Shown one piece after another: positions 9,673 through 19,049 of a stretch of 37,739 bases of DNA (position 1 is the stretch's first letter; each line of letters starts with the position of its first letter). The notes under the pieces were generated by a model. The model did no database searches. It saw only the letters and a list, made by a program, of their open reading frames with translations, and was not told the DNA's origin. The position numbers and the translations under genes are program-made. Origin of the DNA: Halieaceae bacterium (GTDB taxonomy: Bacteria; Pseudomonadota; Gammaproteobacteria; Pseudomonadales; Halieaceae); NCBI GenBank assembly GCA_028282105.1, contig JANQIO010000121.1:1-37739 (forward strand). The letters run 5' to 3'.

Positions 9673-10335
9673 TTACGCGCCCTCCCTCGCTACCTGGTGG
9701 GCGGCCAGCTTGAACTCCGGCTCCTCCACCTGCTCGGTCTTCCAGGCGCGCAGGGCCCAGATCAGCAGACCGATGATGAAGAAGGCGCTGGGCGGCAGCA
9801 GCAGCAGGCCGTTGGGGTTGTACCAGCCACCCTCGGTGACCAGCGGTAGCACTTCGATGCCGAACAGCGTACCGGCGCCGAACAGTTCGCGAATAAAGCC
9901 CACCGTCAACAGCACCACGCTGTAGCCCAGGCCGTTGCCCAGCCCGTCGACAAAACTCTCGAACGGCGGGTTCTTCATGGCAAAGGCTTCGGCGCGGCCC
10001 ATCACGATGCAGTTGGTAATGATGAGGCCAACAAACACCGATAGCTGCTTGCTGATCTCGTAGGCCACTGCCTTGAGCACCTGGTCCACCACGATCACCA
10101 GCGAGGCGATGATGATCATCTGCACAATGATGCGGATGTTGTTGGGGATGGTGCTGCGAATCAGCGAGATAAACAGGTTGGAAAACGCCACCACGGAGGT
10201 CAGCGCAATACACATCACCAGGCTGACGCTCAGCGACGAGGTGACCGCCAGCGCCGAGCAGATGCCGAGGATCTGCAGCCCGATCGGGTTGTTGTTGAAA
10301 ATCGGATCCGTCAAGGTTTTCTTCAGTTCAGACAT
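9673..10335 (-). CDS. nqrD: Na+-NQR subunit D
   Basis: Protein of 220 residues starting at [13 protein letters not shown]. An upstream in-frame ATG (10443) would lie inside nqrC and adds 36 residues with no family match, so the ATG at 10335 is chosen. Six predicted membrane helices; the two cysteines of the shared NqrD/NqrE iron-sulfur site are in LGICSALA (C26) and [10 protein letters not shown]. Homologous to RnfE. It begins one base after the nqrC stop. Together with NqrE it forms the central electron path in the membrane of the pump. Confidence 0.97.
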   Translation of the reverse strand: MSELKKTLTDPIFNNNPIGLQILGICSALAVTSSLSVSLVMCIALTSVVAFSNLFISLIRSTIPNNIRIIVQMIIIASLVIVVDQVLKAVAYEISKQLSVFVGLIITNCIVMGRAEAFAMKNPPFESFVDGLGNGLGYSVVLLTVGFIRELFGAGTLFGIEVLPLVTEGGWYNPNGLLLLPPSAFFIIGLLIWALRAWKTEQVEEPEFKLAAHQVAREGA

Positions 10336-10336
10336 C

Positions 10337-11107
10337 TCAGGCCTCCCCCGCCTTGAGGCTGGACAGGAACGGCCCATAGCCGTCGTCGCCCAGCCAGAAC
10401 TGCACCAGGTTGCTGACGCCACGCGTGGTAAGCGTTGCGCCACTGAGACCGTCTACCTTGTAGGCAGCGGTCGGGCTCTCTCGGTCAACGGAACCCTTGA
10501 TCACTTCAATGGCCACCTCGTCCCCGCGGAAGGCAGACTTGCCGGGCCACAGCGACTTCCAGCGCGGGTTGTCCACTTCGCCGCCCAGCCCCGGGGTTTC
10601 CTTGTGTTCGTAGAAACCGATGCCGGCAATGGTCTCGATGTCGCTTTCCAGCGCCAGGAAGCCGTACATCTGGCCCCACAGGCCGGCGCCACGCACCGGG
10701 ATAATGACCGTCTCGGGTTCATTGGCATCGCCGACGATGTACACCAGGCCGACGTTTTCCCGGCGGCCGATCTTGGCGGTATCCGTCTCTGAATCGAGCC
10801 GGCCGGACTGCGCCGGATCCTTGGCCGCCGCCAACTGGTCAAAGATGTCTGCATCCACGTCTTCGATGAAGGCACCGCTATCCAGGTCAACCGCGCGAGC
10901 GGTGATGTTGGCAAACTGCTCGGATACCGGGACACCGGCTTCCAGCAGCCCGGCGGCGGCGAGAATATTACGCTGGCGATCTTCCTGGACGTTGGCTTCC
11001 TGGGCGGGCTTGAGAATCACCGCCGCCGCGGACACGAGCACCGAGCAAACGATACACAGGGCCAGGGCAACCCTGATGGTTTTACCGACTGTATCCTTGT
11101 TAGACAC
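10337..11107 (-). CDS. nqrC: Na+-NQR subunit C (covalent FMN)
   Basis: Protein of 256 residues starting at a GTG (11107); the family match begins there ([12 protein letters not shown]), and the GTG overlaps the nqrB end by 8 bases. One N-terminal membrane helix (about 13-33, [15 protein letters not shown]), then a periplasmic domain carrying the flavinylation motif [10 protein letters not shown]. The FMN-bearing threonine is residue 225, the same number as in the Vibrio cholerae protein. Substrate of the downstream-encoded ApbE. An upstream in-frame ATG exists at 11143 but would extend the protein into nqrB with no conserved sequence. Confidence 0.95.
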   Translation of the reverse strand: MSNKDTVGKTIRVALALCIVCSVLVSAAAVILKPAQEANVQEDRQRNILAAAGLLEAGVPVSEQFANITARAVDLDSGAFIEDVDADIFDQLAAAKDPAQSGRLDSETDTAKIGRRENVGLVYIVGDANEPETVIIPVRGAGLWGQMYGFLALESDIETIAGIGFYEHKETPGLGGEVDNPRWKSLWPGKSAFRGDEVAIEVIKGSVDRESPTAAYKVDGLSGATLTTRGVSNLVQFWLGDDGYGPFLSSLKAGEA

Positions 11108-12290
11108 GGGCGAGTCTCCGTTTGATATTGGCCTGCACCACAAAGTGGTCGATCAACGGCGCGAACAGGTTGGCAAACAGGATGGCCAGCATGATGCCCT
11201 CGGGGAAGGCCGGGTTTACCACCCGGATCAGCACCGTCATGGCGCCGATCAACACACCGAACCAGATTTTGCCGACGTTGGTCATGGCGGCGGACACCGG
11301 GTCGGTGGCCATGAAAATCATGCCAAAGGCAAAGCCGCCCACGGTCAGGTGCCAGTACCAGGGCATGGCAAAGGCCGGGTTGGAATCGCTGCCCACCACG
11401 TTGAACAGGGTGGCCAGGGCAAACATACCGATGAACACACCCAGTACGATGCGCCAGGCCGCCACGCGGGTGTAGAGCATCAACACACCGCCCAGCAGGA
11501 TTGCCAGGGTGGAGGTTTCACCGATGGAGCCGTGGATACCGCCGACGAAGCTCTGCATCCAGGTCATCTGCTCGCGTAGGGCATCCATACCTTCGGAGGC
11601 CACCACCGACAGCGCGGTAGCGCCGGTGTAGCCGTCCACGGCGGTCCATACCGCATCACCGGAAATCTGTGCCGGGTAGGCAAAGTACAGGAAGGCGCGG
11701 CCGGTCAGCGCCGGGTTGAGGAAGTTCTTGCCGGTGCCGCCGAACACTTCCTTGCCAATCACCACACCAAAGCTGATGCCCATGGCCACCTGCCACAGCG
11801 GCAAGTCCGGCGGACAGGTCAGCGCAAACAGCACCGAGGTCACGAAAAAGCCCTCGTTCACCTCGTGGCCGCGCTTCACCGCGAACAGGCACTCCCAGGC
11901 AATGCCCACCAGGAAGGTGACGGCGTAGATCGGCAGGAAGTAGATGGCGCCGAAAATAAAGCAGTCGATGAGGCTGTTGGGATCGGTGGCGCCAAACAGG
12001 TTGATCAGCGGCCCGTGCCAGTCATTGATGCTGCCGGCTCCCGCCGCCACCAGGGTGTTGGCGTGAAAGCCCAGGTTGTACATGCCGTAGAACATCGCCG
12101 GGAACGTGGCGAGCCACACGGTAATCATGATGCGCTTGAGATCGATCCCGTCGCGCACGTGGGCCGTGGTACGCGTGGTGGATGACGGTGAATACAGGAA
12201 AGTATCGAACACCTCGTACAGGGCGTAGTACTTCTCGTACTTGCCGCCTTCCTGGAAGTGATGCTCAATGCTGTCGAAGAACTTCCGCAT
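11100..12290 (-). CDS. nqrB: Na+-NQR subunit B (covalent FMN, Na+ channel)
   Basis: Protein of 396 residues. NqrB is the largest membrane subunit; it binds riboflavin and a covalent FMN and forms the main Na+ path. Ten or so hydrophobic helices; the flavinylation motif DGYTGAT places the FMN threonine at residue 225. Conserved [23 protein letters not shown] lies just before it. The start at 12290 ([12 protein letters not shown]) matches the family; the longer reading frame to 12377 lies inside nqrA and has no matching sequence. It begins 5 bases after nqrA. Confidence 0.97.
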   Translation of the reverse strand: MRKFFDSIEHHFQEGGKYEKYYALYEVFDTFLYSPSSTTRTTAHVRDGIDLKRIMITVWLATFPAMFYGMYNLGFHANTLVAAGAGSINDWHGPLINLFGATDPNSLIDCFIFGAIYFLPIYAVTFLVGIAWECLFAVKRGHEVNEGFFVTSVLFALTCPPDLPLWQVAMGISFGVVIGKEVFGGTGKNFLNPALTGRAFLYFAYPAQISGDAVWTAVDGYTGATALSVVASEGMDALREQMTWMQSFVGGIHGSIGETSTLAILLGGVLMLYTRVAAWRIVLGVFIGMFALATLFNVVGSDSNPAFAMPWYWHLTVGGFAFGMIFMATDPVSAAMTNVGKIWFGVLIGAMTVLIRVVNPAFPEGIMLAILFANLFAPLIDHFVVQANIKRRLARV

Positions 12291-12295
12291 GAGAC

Positions 12296-13654
12296 TTAAC
12301 CCTCCTTCTCTATGCGCGTCAGGTTGTCGCGAAGAATCGGACCGTACTCGTACTTGCCAGGGCACACATAGGTGCACAGAGCGAGGTCTTCTTCTTCCAG
12401 TTCCAGGCAGCCCAGGGCCTGGGCCATTTCAGTGTCGCCAACAATCAGTGCTCGCAGCAGCTGGGTCGGCAGAACGTCCATGGGCATGACGTCTTCATAA
12501 GAGCCCACCGGCACCATGGCGCGTTCGCTGCCGTTGGTGGTGGTGGTCAGGTCCAGCAGCTTGCCGGGCATGAGCTTGCTCAAATATATCGGAAGGTTGG
12601 AGTGCTTGTTGGCGCCCGGGGACAGCCAGCCCAGCAGCTCACGCTCGGTACCCTCGCGCAGCACGCTGATCTGGTTGTGATAGCGGCCGAGGTAGGAGGT
12701 GCCGCTCTGCACGCGGCGGCCACCGAGTATGGAACCCGAGATGATGCGGTTGTTGCCTTCCGCCAGTTCACCAGCGCACAGGGCCTGGATGTCGACGCCC
12801 AGGCGGCTGCGCAGCAGACGCGGCTCGCGAACCTGCGGCCCGGCCAGGGCAATCACGCGATCGGTGTACAGGCGGCCGTCGAGGAACAGGCGACCAATGG
12901 CGATCACATCCTGGTAGCCGACGGTCCACACAGTCTTGCCGGGACCCACCGGATCCAGGTGATGGATATGGGTGCCGGCGAGGCCTGCCGGGTGCGGGCC
13001 TGCAAAGGCCTCGGCGTGGATATTGTCTGCGCTGCCAACCGGCAGCTCGGCGCCGGCGCCGGCACACAGGTAGAGTTTGCCGCCGGTCAGCCTGGCCAGC
13101 AGGTCCTGGCCCAGGGCAAAGGCGTCGCCCTGTTCGGCGATCACTACCGCCGGGTCGGCCGCCAGCGGCTGGGTGTCGATGGCAGTGACGAAAATCGCAG
13201 CGGGCTCGCTGTCGAGGGCCGGCACCTTGCTGAAGGGCCGGGTACGCAGGCAGGTCCACTGGCCGGATTGAATCAGCTGCTCGCGAATGCTGGCGGCGTC
13301 CAGGCCGCGCGCCGCGTCTGCGCTGTATGAGGCGAATTGCTCGGCGTCTTCCTGGCCTTCGGCCACGTCGATCACCACCGATTGCAGGACCCGGCGCGCA
13401 CCGCGATTGATCGCAGATACTGTGCCGCCCGCCGGTGCGGTGTAGCGCACACCCTCGGTTTTCTTGTCGGTGAAAAGCAGCTGGCCCAGTTTCACCTGGT
13501 CGCCTACCTGCACTTCCATGGTCGGCTTCATACCGACATAGTCGAAACCAATGACTGCCACAGAGCGGACCGACGAGGCGGATTTTGCCGCGTCAATCTC
13601 CTGCGACGGCCTGCCGGAAATCGGTATTTCCAGCCCCCGCTTGAGCTTGATCAT
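12296..13654 (-). CDS. nqrA: Na+-NQR subunit A
   Basis: Protein of 452 residues with the classical N-terminus [16 protein letters not shown]. NqrA is the cytoplasmic, cofactor-free subunit that contributes to the quinone site. Conserved stretches include [19 protein letters not shown] (a biotinyl-lipoyl-like fold), [14 protein letters not shown], and the C-terminal [24 protein letters not shown]. First gene of the nqrABCDEF-apbE-nqrM cluster, which is transcribed leftwards; all spacings in it are under 50 bases. The Na+ gradient it builds would power Na+-coupled transport. Confidence 0.97.
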   Translation of the reverse strand: MIKLKRGLEIPISGRPSQEIDAAKSASSVRSVAVIGFDYVGMKPTMEVQVGDQVKLGQLLFTDKKTEGVRYTAPAGGTVSAINRGARRVLQSVVIDVAEGQEDAEQFASYSADAARGLDAASIREQLIQSGQWTCLRTRPFSKVPALDSEPAAIFVTAIDTQPLAADPAVVIAEQGDAFALGQDLLARLTGGKLYLCAGAGAELPVGSADNIHAEAFAGPHPAGLAGTHIHHLDPVGPGKTVWTVGYQDVIAIGRLFLDGRLYTDRVIALAGPQVREPRLLRSRLGVDIQALCAGELAEGNNRIISGSILGGRRVQSGTSYLGRYHNQISVLREGTERELLGWLSPGANKHSNLPIYLSKLMPGKLLDLTTTTNGSERAMVPVGSYEDVMPMDVLPTQLLRALIVGDTEMAQALGCLELEEEDLALCTYVCPGKYEYGPILRDNLTRIEKEG

Positions 13655-13737
13655 TCGTTATAGCCTGATTCTAAAAAAAATAGCTGTAGCTTTCGTATGA
13701 AAAGCCGGCTCGTACAGCGTCCCCGTGAGCCGCGCGC

Positions 13738-13743
13738 ATTATA
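13738..13743 (-). promoter_or_regulatory. Predicted -10 box of the nqr operon promoter
   Basis: A perfect TATAAT on the minus strand within the otherwise gene-free 234 bases between nqrA and gap. It would give an nqr leader of about 75 bases. No convincing -35 hexamer is seen at 16-18 bases, so an activator or another sigma requirement is possible. An A8 run lies in the leader at 13674-13681 (U-rich on the transcript). Confidence 0.4.
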
Positions 13744-13847
13744 CGGAATACCGCCCCTGATCGCTATGGTCAGTAAGCTTTAGCCGCTGATTTGTCTCAG
13801 TTTTTTCCAGCCAAACAGCCCTACGGCGGGTGCGGGATAGAGGCGCG

Positions 13848-13872
13848 AAAACGGGGGCCGTTTACTGCCCCC
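13848..13872 (-). terminator. Predicted intrinsic terminator of gap
   Basis: On the minus strand GGGGGC (13872-13867) and GCCCCC (13858-13853) form a 6-bp GC stem with an 8-base loop, followed by GTTTTC. It starts 17 bases after the gap stop codon. The U-tract is short (4), so efficiency is uncertain. Confidence 0.5.
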
Positions 13873-13888
13873 GGAACGAAGCGCTGTA

Positions 13889-15361
13889 TCAGACCTTGGC
13901 GGGGTAGACCGCGTAGTGAACGTCGGCCATTTGTTCGAGAATGCGGTACACCTGGCAGCTGTAGCCGAATTCGTTGTCGTACCAGAAATACAGGGTGGCG
14001 TGGCTGCCGTTGACAATGGTCGCCTCGGAGTCGAACACACAGGCGTGACGTGAACCCACGAAGTCGGTAGACACCACCTCCGGCGAATTCGAGTAGTCGA
14101 TTTGCTTGTGCAGCGGCGAGTGCAAGGCCACCCGGCGCAGGTACTCGTTCACCTCTTCCAGCGAGGTCTCCCGACCCAGGGTCAGGTTGAGAATGGCCAT
14201 GGAGACGTTCGGCGTGGGCACGCGAATAGCGTTGCCAGTGAGCTTGCCCTGTAGCTGCGGCAGCACCTTGCCCACCGCCTTGGCGGCGCCGGTTTCCGTC
14301 AACACCATGTTCAGCGGCGCGCTGCGGCCACGGCGATCGGCCTTGTGGTAGTTGTCGATCAGGTTCTGGTCATTGGTGTAAGCGTGCACGGTTTCCACGT
14401 GGCCCTGCACGATCCCGAATTCGTCATCCAGCGCCTTGAGCGGTGGCGCAATGGCGTTGGTCGTGCAGGAGGCCGCTGAAATCAGCTGGTCATTGTCGGC
14501 GATCTCGTCGTTGTTGATGCCGTAGACGATGTTCTTCATGTCACCCTTGCCGGGCGCGGTGAGGATCACCTTGGATACGCCCTTGGCCTTGAGATGCAGG
14601 GACAGGCCATCGGCGTCGCGCCACATACCGGTGTTGTCGATCACAATGGCGTTGTCGATACCGTACTCGGTGTAATCGATCTGGTCCGGGGCGTCGGCGT
14701 AAATCACCTTGACCTCGTTGCCATTGGCGACGATGGACTGTTGCTCCTCGTCAACGCGGATGGTGCCGTTGAAGGGGCCGTGCACGGAATCGCGCTGCAG
14801 CAGCGTGGCGCGCTTGACCAGGTCGTTGGCAGCCTTGCCCTTGCGCACCACCACAGCCCGCAGGCGCAGGGTGTCACCGCCGTCGGCTTTTTCCACCAGC
14901 AGGCGCGCCATCAGGCGGCCGATGCGGCCAAAGCCGTACAGCACCACGTCGCGGGGCTTGTCGATGGGTTTGGCGTTGCTACCGATCAGGTCGGCGACCT
15001 GTTGCTTGACGTACTTCTTGACGGACAGGCCCTGGGACTTGCCCTCGGTCTCGTAACCCACTGCGATACGCCCGACATCAATATGTGCCGTACCGAGGTC
15101 GAGGCTGGCCAGCGCCTTGATCACCGGGTAGGTTTCTTTCTCCGACAGCTCGTTGCGCTCGACCTGCCGCACGTAGCGGTGGTCCTGCATGATGTCGAGC
15201 ACCGAGCGATTCACCAATGAGCGCCCGTAAATGTAGGTCTTGACCGAATTTTCCCGGGACAGCTTGCCCACCAGCGGGATCATGGCCTCAGCCAGCGCTT
15301 CGCGCTCTTTCCAGTCCTTGAAATAGTCGTCGGGACGGGGACGCAGGCGTTCGGTAATCAT
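13889..15361 (-). CDS. gap: Glyceraldehyde-3-phosphate dehydrogenase, long form with N-terminal extension
   Basis: Protein of 490 residues, about 150 longer than the standard GAPDH. The enzyme interconverts glyceraldehyde 3-phosphate and 1,3-bisphosphoglycerate with NAD(P). The catalytic part begins near residue 138 with the nucleotide-binding GFGRIGR (143-149); the catalytic cysteine is C299 in SAASCTTNA, followed by HAYTNDQN and DRRGRSAPLNM. The first 135 residues are a charged helical extension of no known catalytic role, a form also found in Pseudomonas and other gammaproteobacteria (from memory). A classical short gap gene may exist elsewhere in the genome. Divergent from mfd. An AAGGA ribosome binding site sits 6 bases before the ATG. 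Confidence 0.92.
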   Translation of the reverse strand: MITERLRPRPDDYFKDWKEREALAEAMIPLVGKLSRENSVKTYIYGRSLVNRSVLDIMQDHRYVRQVERNELSEKETYPVIKALASLDLGTAHIDVGRIAVGYETEGKSQGLSVKKYVKQQVADLIGSNAKPIDKPRDVVLYGFGRIGRLMARLLVEKADGGDTLRLRAVVVRKGKAANDLVKRATLLQRDSVHGPFNGTIRVDEEQQSIVANGNEVKVIYADAPDQIDYTEYGIDNAIVIDNTGMWRDADGLSLHLKAKGVSKVILTAPGKGDMKNIVYGINNDEIADNDQLISAASCTTNAIAPPLKALDDEFGIVQGHVETVHAYTNDQNLIDNYHKADRRGRSAPLNMVLTETGAAKAVGKVLPQLQGKLTGNAIRVPTPNVSMAILNLTLGRETSLEEVNEYLRRVALHSPLHKQIDYSNSPEVVSTDFVGSRHACVFDSEATIVNGSHATLYFWYDNEFGYSCQVYRILEQMADVHYAVYPAKV

Positions 15362-15403
15362 GCTGTTCCTTCGGGTCGCTCAGGGGGTCTGAATGGGGCG
15401 CGT

Positions 15404-15432
15404 ATTATCGTCATCCGCTGCCGCTTAATCAA
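15404..15432 (-). promoter_or_regulatory. Predicted sigma-70 promoter of gap
   Basis: TTGATT (15432-15427), 17-base spacer, GATAAT (15409-15404) on the minus strand; transcription would start about 35-40 bases before the gap ATG. Both hexamers are near consensus at the ideal spacing. Confidence 0.6.
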
Positions 15433-15529
15433 GCCGCTGCCGGCGTCGTTTACAGGCCCGCCGCCGCTGCTTTTCGCCCGCCCGCTGGGGGCGGCGGCCA
15501 GCAAACTGGTGACGCCCTGGCAAGCTGGC

Positions 15530-15535
15530 TACAAT
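15530..15535 (+). promoter_or_regulatory. Possible -10 box of mfd
   Basis: TACAAT on the plus strand 34 bases before the mfd ATG. The -35 region is poor (TGGTGA at 17 bases), so this is only a weak prediction in the short divergent gap/mfd region. Confidence 0.3.
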
Positions 15536-15569
15536 AGCGCCCCTTTTCAAAACTGCCCTGTCATTCCTG

Positions 15570-18500
15570 ATGTTTCGCGAGCTGCTGGACTCCCTGCCAT
15601 GGCCACCGGCGCCGGCCTCCCGCACTGCCCTGGGACCCACCCCCGGCAGCGCCCCCGCGCGGCTGCTGGTCGAGCTGGCCGAACGCAGCCCGTTCCAGCT
15701 GGTGATCACGCCCGACACCCACAGCGCCAACAACCTGATCCGCGAACTGGGCTTCTACCAGCGCGACCTAGAGGCCCGCGGGCAGGCACTGGACGTGTTG
15801 CTGTTCCCGGACTGGGAAACCCTGCCCTACGACAACTTCTCGCCCCACCAGGACATCATCTCCGAGCGCCTGCACGCCCTCTACCACCTGCCGCAACTGC
15901 GCCGCGGGCTGCTGGTGGTGCCGGTATCGACCCTGATGCACCGCCTGCCGCCGCGGGAGTACGTCAGCGGCAACAGCCTGGTGCTGGCGGTGGGCCAGGA
16001 ACTGGACGCGCTGAGTTTCCGCCGCAACCTGGAGCGCAACGGCTATCGCAGCGTCGACACGGTCTACGAACACGGCGAGTTCGCCCAGCGCGGATCGCTG
16101 CTGGATATCTTCCCGATGGGGGCGAAAGCGCCCTACCGCATCGACCTGCTGGACGACCAGGTGGAAACCCTGCGCACCTTCGACCCGGAAACCCAGCGCA
16201 CCATCGACAAGGTGGAGAACATCCAACTGCTGCCGGCCCGGGAATTCGCGCTGAGCCGCGAGTCCATCCTGCGCTTCCAGCAGAACTGGTATGCCAGCTT
16301 CGAGGTGGATCACGATGCCTGCCCGATGTACACGGAAATCAGCGCCGGGCGGGCACCGGGCGGCTGCGAGTACTACCTGCCGCTGTTCTTCGACCATTGC
16401 GACAGCCTGCTGGACTACCTGCCTGACGACACCAGCGTGGTGACCCTGGGCGACCACTACAGCGCCGCCGGCCTGTTTTGGTCAGAGGTGGAAGATCGCT
16501 TCGAGGAATTTGGCATCGACCCGCGCCGGCCGCTGCTGCCGCCCCGGGAAGGCTTTATCCCCACCGAGGAGCTGTATCACCACCTGAAGCGTTACGGTGT
16601 CCTGGAACTGCGTAGCGATCCCCAGGCGCCGGTGCACCACGCACTGGACCTGCAGTTCCCACCGGACCTCTCCCCCGCCAATCACCAGGATTCACCGCTG
16701 GACCACCTGCAGCAATTTATCGCCGAGCATCAGGCGCCGGTGCTGCTGTGCGCCGAGAGCGCCGGCCGCCGGGAAATCCTGCTGGAATCTCTGGGCCGCC
16801 ACGACCTGGCGCCCATCGCCGTGGAGAGCTGGGAAGCCTTCCTGGCCAGCGGCGCCGACCTCGCGATCACCACCGCCCCCATAGGCCGGGGCCTGTATCG
16901 GGGCCCCGGCCAGCCGACCCTGGTGTGCGAGTCGCAGCTGTTCGGCAACCGCGTGGCCCAGCGCAGGCGCCGTGAAGACAGTGCGGTGTCCGCCGCCAAT
17001 GCCTTCAAGAACATCAACGAGCTGCGCCCGGGCGTACCGGTAGTGCACATCGAGCACGGCGTCGGCCGCTACCTGGGCCTGGAGGCGCTGGACGTTGACG
17101 ACCAGCTCACCGACTTCATCACCCTGGAGTACGCCGGCGGCGACAAGCTCTACGTGCCGGTGGCCTCGCTGCACCTGATCAGCCGCTACACCGGCGCCGA
17201 CCCGGACCTGGCGCCGCTGCACCGGCTGGGCAGCGACCAGTGGGAGAAGGCCCGGCGCCGGGCCCGCGAGAAGGTCAACGACGTGGCCGCCGAGCTGCTG
17301 GAAATCTACGCGCGTCGCGAGGCCCGCGAAGGTTTCGCCTTCCCGGGGCCGGACGACGACTACGAAAAGTTCAGCACCGAGTTCCCCTTCGAGGAAACCC
17401 CGGACCAGGCCGAGGCGATCCACGCCGTGGAAGCGGACATGGAAGGCGGCGGCGTCATGGACCGACTGGTCTGCGGCGACGTTGGCTTCGGCAAGACCGA
17501 GGTGGCGATGCGGGCGGCCTTCCTCGCTACCCGGGCCGGCAAGCAGGTAGCCGTGCTGGTGCCCACCACCCTGCTGGCCCAGCAGCACTACAACTCGTTC
17601 TCGGACCGCTTCGCCGACTGGCCGGTGCAGGTGGAGATGATCTCCCGCTTTCGCAGCGGCCGCGAGCAGGAGGCAGTGATCCAGCGGGTGCGCGAGGGCA
17701 AGGTCGACATCCTCATCGGCACCCACAAGCTGCTGCAAAGCGACGTGAAATACGCCGACCTGGGCCTGCTGATCATCGACGAGGAGCACCGCTTCGGCGT
17801 CAAGCAAAAGGACGCCATCAAGGCCCTGCGCGCCGAGGTCGACATACTCACGCTCACCGCCACGCCGATTCCCCGCACCCTCAATATGGCCCTGGGCGGC
17901 ATGCGCGACCTATCGATTATCGCCACACCGCCGGCCAAGCGCCTGTCGATCAAGACCTTTGTGCGCGAACACAATATCGCCCTGGTCAAGGAGGCCATCC
18001 TCCGTGAGACCCTGCGCGGCGGCCAGGTCTACTATCTGCACAACGAGGTGAAAACCATCGAGGAGGCGGCGCGCAAGCTGCGCGAGCTGCTGCCGGAACT
18101 GCGAGTAGGCGTGGCCCACGGCCAGATGCGCGAGCAGCAGCTGGAACAGGTAATGCGCGCCTTCTACCACCAGGACCACCACATCCTGGTGTGCTCAACC
18201 ATTATTGAAACCGGCATCGACGTACCCAACGCCAACACCATTATCATCGACCGCGCCGACAAGTTTGGCCTGGCCCAGCTACACCAGCTACGCGGGCGAG
18301 TCGGCCGCTCCCACCACCAGGCCTACGCCTACCTGCTGACGCCGCCGGCCTCCGCCGTCACTGCCGATGCGGAAAAGCGCCTGGAGGCCATCGAGGCGGC
18401 CGGCGACCTGGGGGCCGGCTACCTGCTGGCCACCAACGACCTGGAAATTCGCGGGGCCGGAGAGCTGCTGGGCGAGGAGCAATCGGGGCAGATCCAGAGC

Positions 18501-19049
18501 GTGGGCTATTCGCTCTATATGCGCATGCTGGAGCGCGCCGTGAAGGCCCTGCAGCGCGGCGAGATTCCCGATGCCGACAGCGATATCGACACCCAGTCCG
18601 AGGTCAACCTGCGCCTGCCGGCGCTGATCCCGGAGGACTACCTGCCTGACATCAACACCCGGCTGGTGCTGTACAAGCGCATTGCCGGCGCCGAGACCGA
18701 AACAGACCTCAAAGACCTGCAGGTGGAGATGATCGACCGCTTCGGCCTGTTGCCGACGCCCACCCGCAACCTGTTCAAAATTACGCAAATAAAACTGTTG
18801 GCGGCCAGCCTGGGAATTCAGAAAATTGACGCTGGTGATCGGGGCGGCCACATCGACTTCAACGACAAGACTCATGTGAACCCGCTGGCCCTGGTAAAAC
18901 TGGTGCAGGCCCAGCCGGAACAGTACCGGCTGGTAAAAGGCAACCGCCTGCGCTTCGACATCGAGCTTGAGAATTTCGAGGAGCGTTTCTCATTCGTCAG
19001 CGACCTGCTGCAGCACCTGTCCGAGCAGACCACCGAGGCCGCCGCTTGA
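15570..19049 (+). CDS. mfd: Transcription-repair coupling factor Mfd
   Basis: Protein of 1159 residues, full Mfd length. Mfd is a DNA translocase that pushes or removes RNA polymerase stalled at DNA damage and recruits UvrA. Domains in order: UvrB-like N-terminal module (about 1-350), RNA-polymerase-interacting CarD-like domain around 475-550 (HIEHGVGRYLGLEAL), helicase motor with Walker A GDVGFGKTE near 634-643, DEEH box near 735, TATPIPRTL, and the RecG-like second motor half with GRVGRSHHQAYAYLL, then the C-terminal TRCF domain with LPALIPEDYLPDINTRL. No motif is missing. The stop codon overlaps the TTG start of csiV. Divergent from gap, as in Pseudomonas. Confidence 0.98.
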   Translation: MFRELLDSLPWPPAPASRTALGPTPGSAPARLLVELAERSPFQLVITPDTHSANNLIRELGFYQRDLEARGQALDVLLFPDWETLPYDNFSPHQDIISERLHALYHLPQLRRGLLVVPVSTLMHRLPPREYVSGNSLVLAVGQELDALSFRRNLERNGYRSVDTVYEHGEFAQRGSLLDIFPMGAKAPYRIDLLDDQVETLRTFDPETQRTIDKVENIQLLPAREFALSRESILRFQQNWYASFEVDHDACPMYTEISAGRAPGGCEYYLPLFFDHCDSLLDYLPDDTSVVTLGDHYSAAGLFWSEVEDRFEEFGIDPRRPLLPPREGFIPTEELYHHLKRYGVLELRSDPQAPVHHALDLQFPPDLSPANHQDSPLDHLQQFIAEHQAPVLLCAESAGRREILLESLGRHDLAPIAVESWEAFLASGADLAITTAPIGRGLYRGPGQPTLVCESQLFGNRVAQRRRREDSAVSAANAFKNINELRPGVPVVHIEHGVGRYLGLEALDVDDQLTDFITLEYAGGDKLYVPVASLHLISRYTGADPDLAPLHRLGSDQWEKARRRAREKVNDVAAELLEIYARREAREGFAFPGPDDDYEKFSTEFPFEETPDQAEAIHAVEADMEGGGVMDRLVCGDVGFGKTEVAMRAAFLATRAGKQVAVLVPTTLLAQQHYNSFSDRFADWPVQVEMISRFRSGREQEAVIQRVREGKVDILIGTHKLLQSDVKYADLGLLIIDEEHRFGVKQKDAIKALRAEVDILTLTATPIPRTLNMALGGMRDLSIIATPPAKRLSIKTFVREHNIALVKEAILRETLRGGQVYYLHNEVKTIEEAARKLRELLPELRVGVAHGQMREQQLEQVMRAFYHQDHHILVCSTIIETGIDVPNANTIIIDRADKFGLAQLHQLRGRVGRSHHQAYAYLLTPPASAVTADAEKRLEAIEAAGDLGAGYLLATNDLEIRGAGELLGEEQSGQIQSVGYSLYMRMLERAVKALQRGEIPDADSDIDTQSEVNLRLPALIPEDYLPDINTRLVLYKRIAGAETETDLKDLQVEMIDRFGLLPTPTRNLFKITQIKLLAASLGIQKIDAGDRGGHIDFNDKTHVNPLALVKLVQAQPEQYRLVKGNRLRFDIELENFEERFSFVSDLLQHLSEQTTEAAA

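Noticed and set aside
9263-10213. Minus-strand frame of 316 codons across nqrD and nqrE
   Set aside because: It is the wrong frame of two well-defined Na+-NQR subunits.
16692-17807. Minus-strand reading frame of 371 codons
   Set aside because: Antisense shadow of the Mfd motor domain; composition is biased to Val, Gln, His and Gly as expected from a mirrored GC-rich frame.
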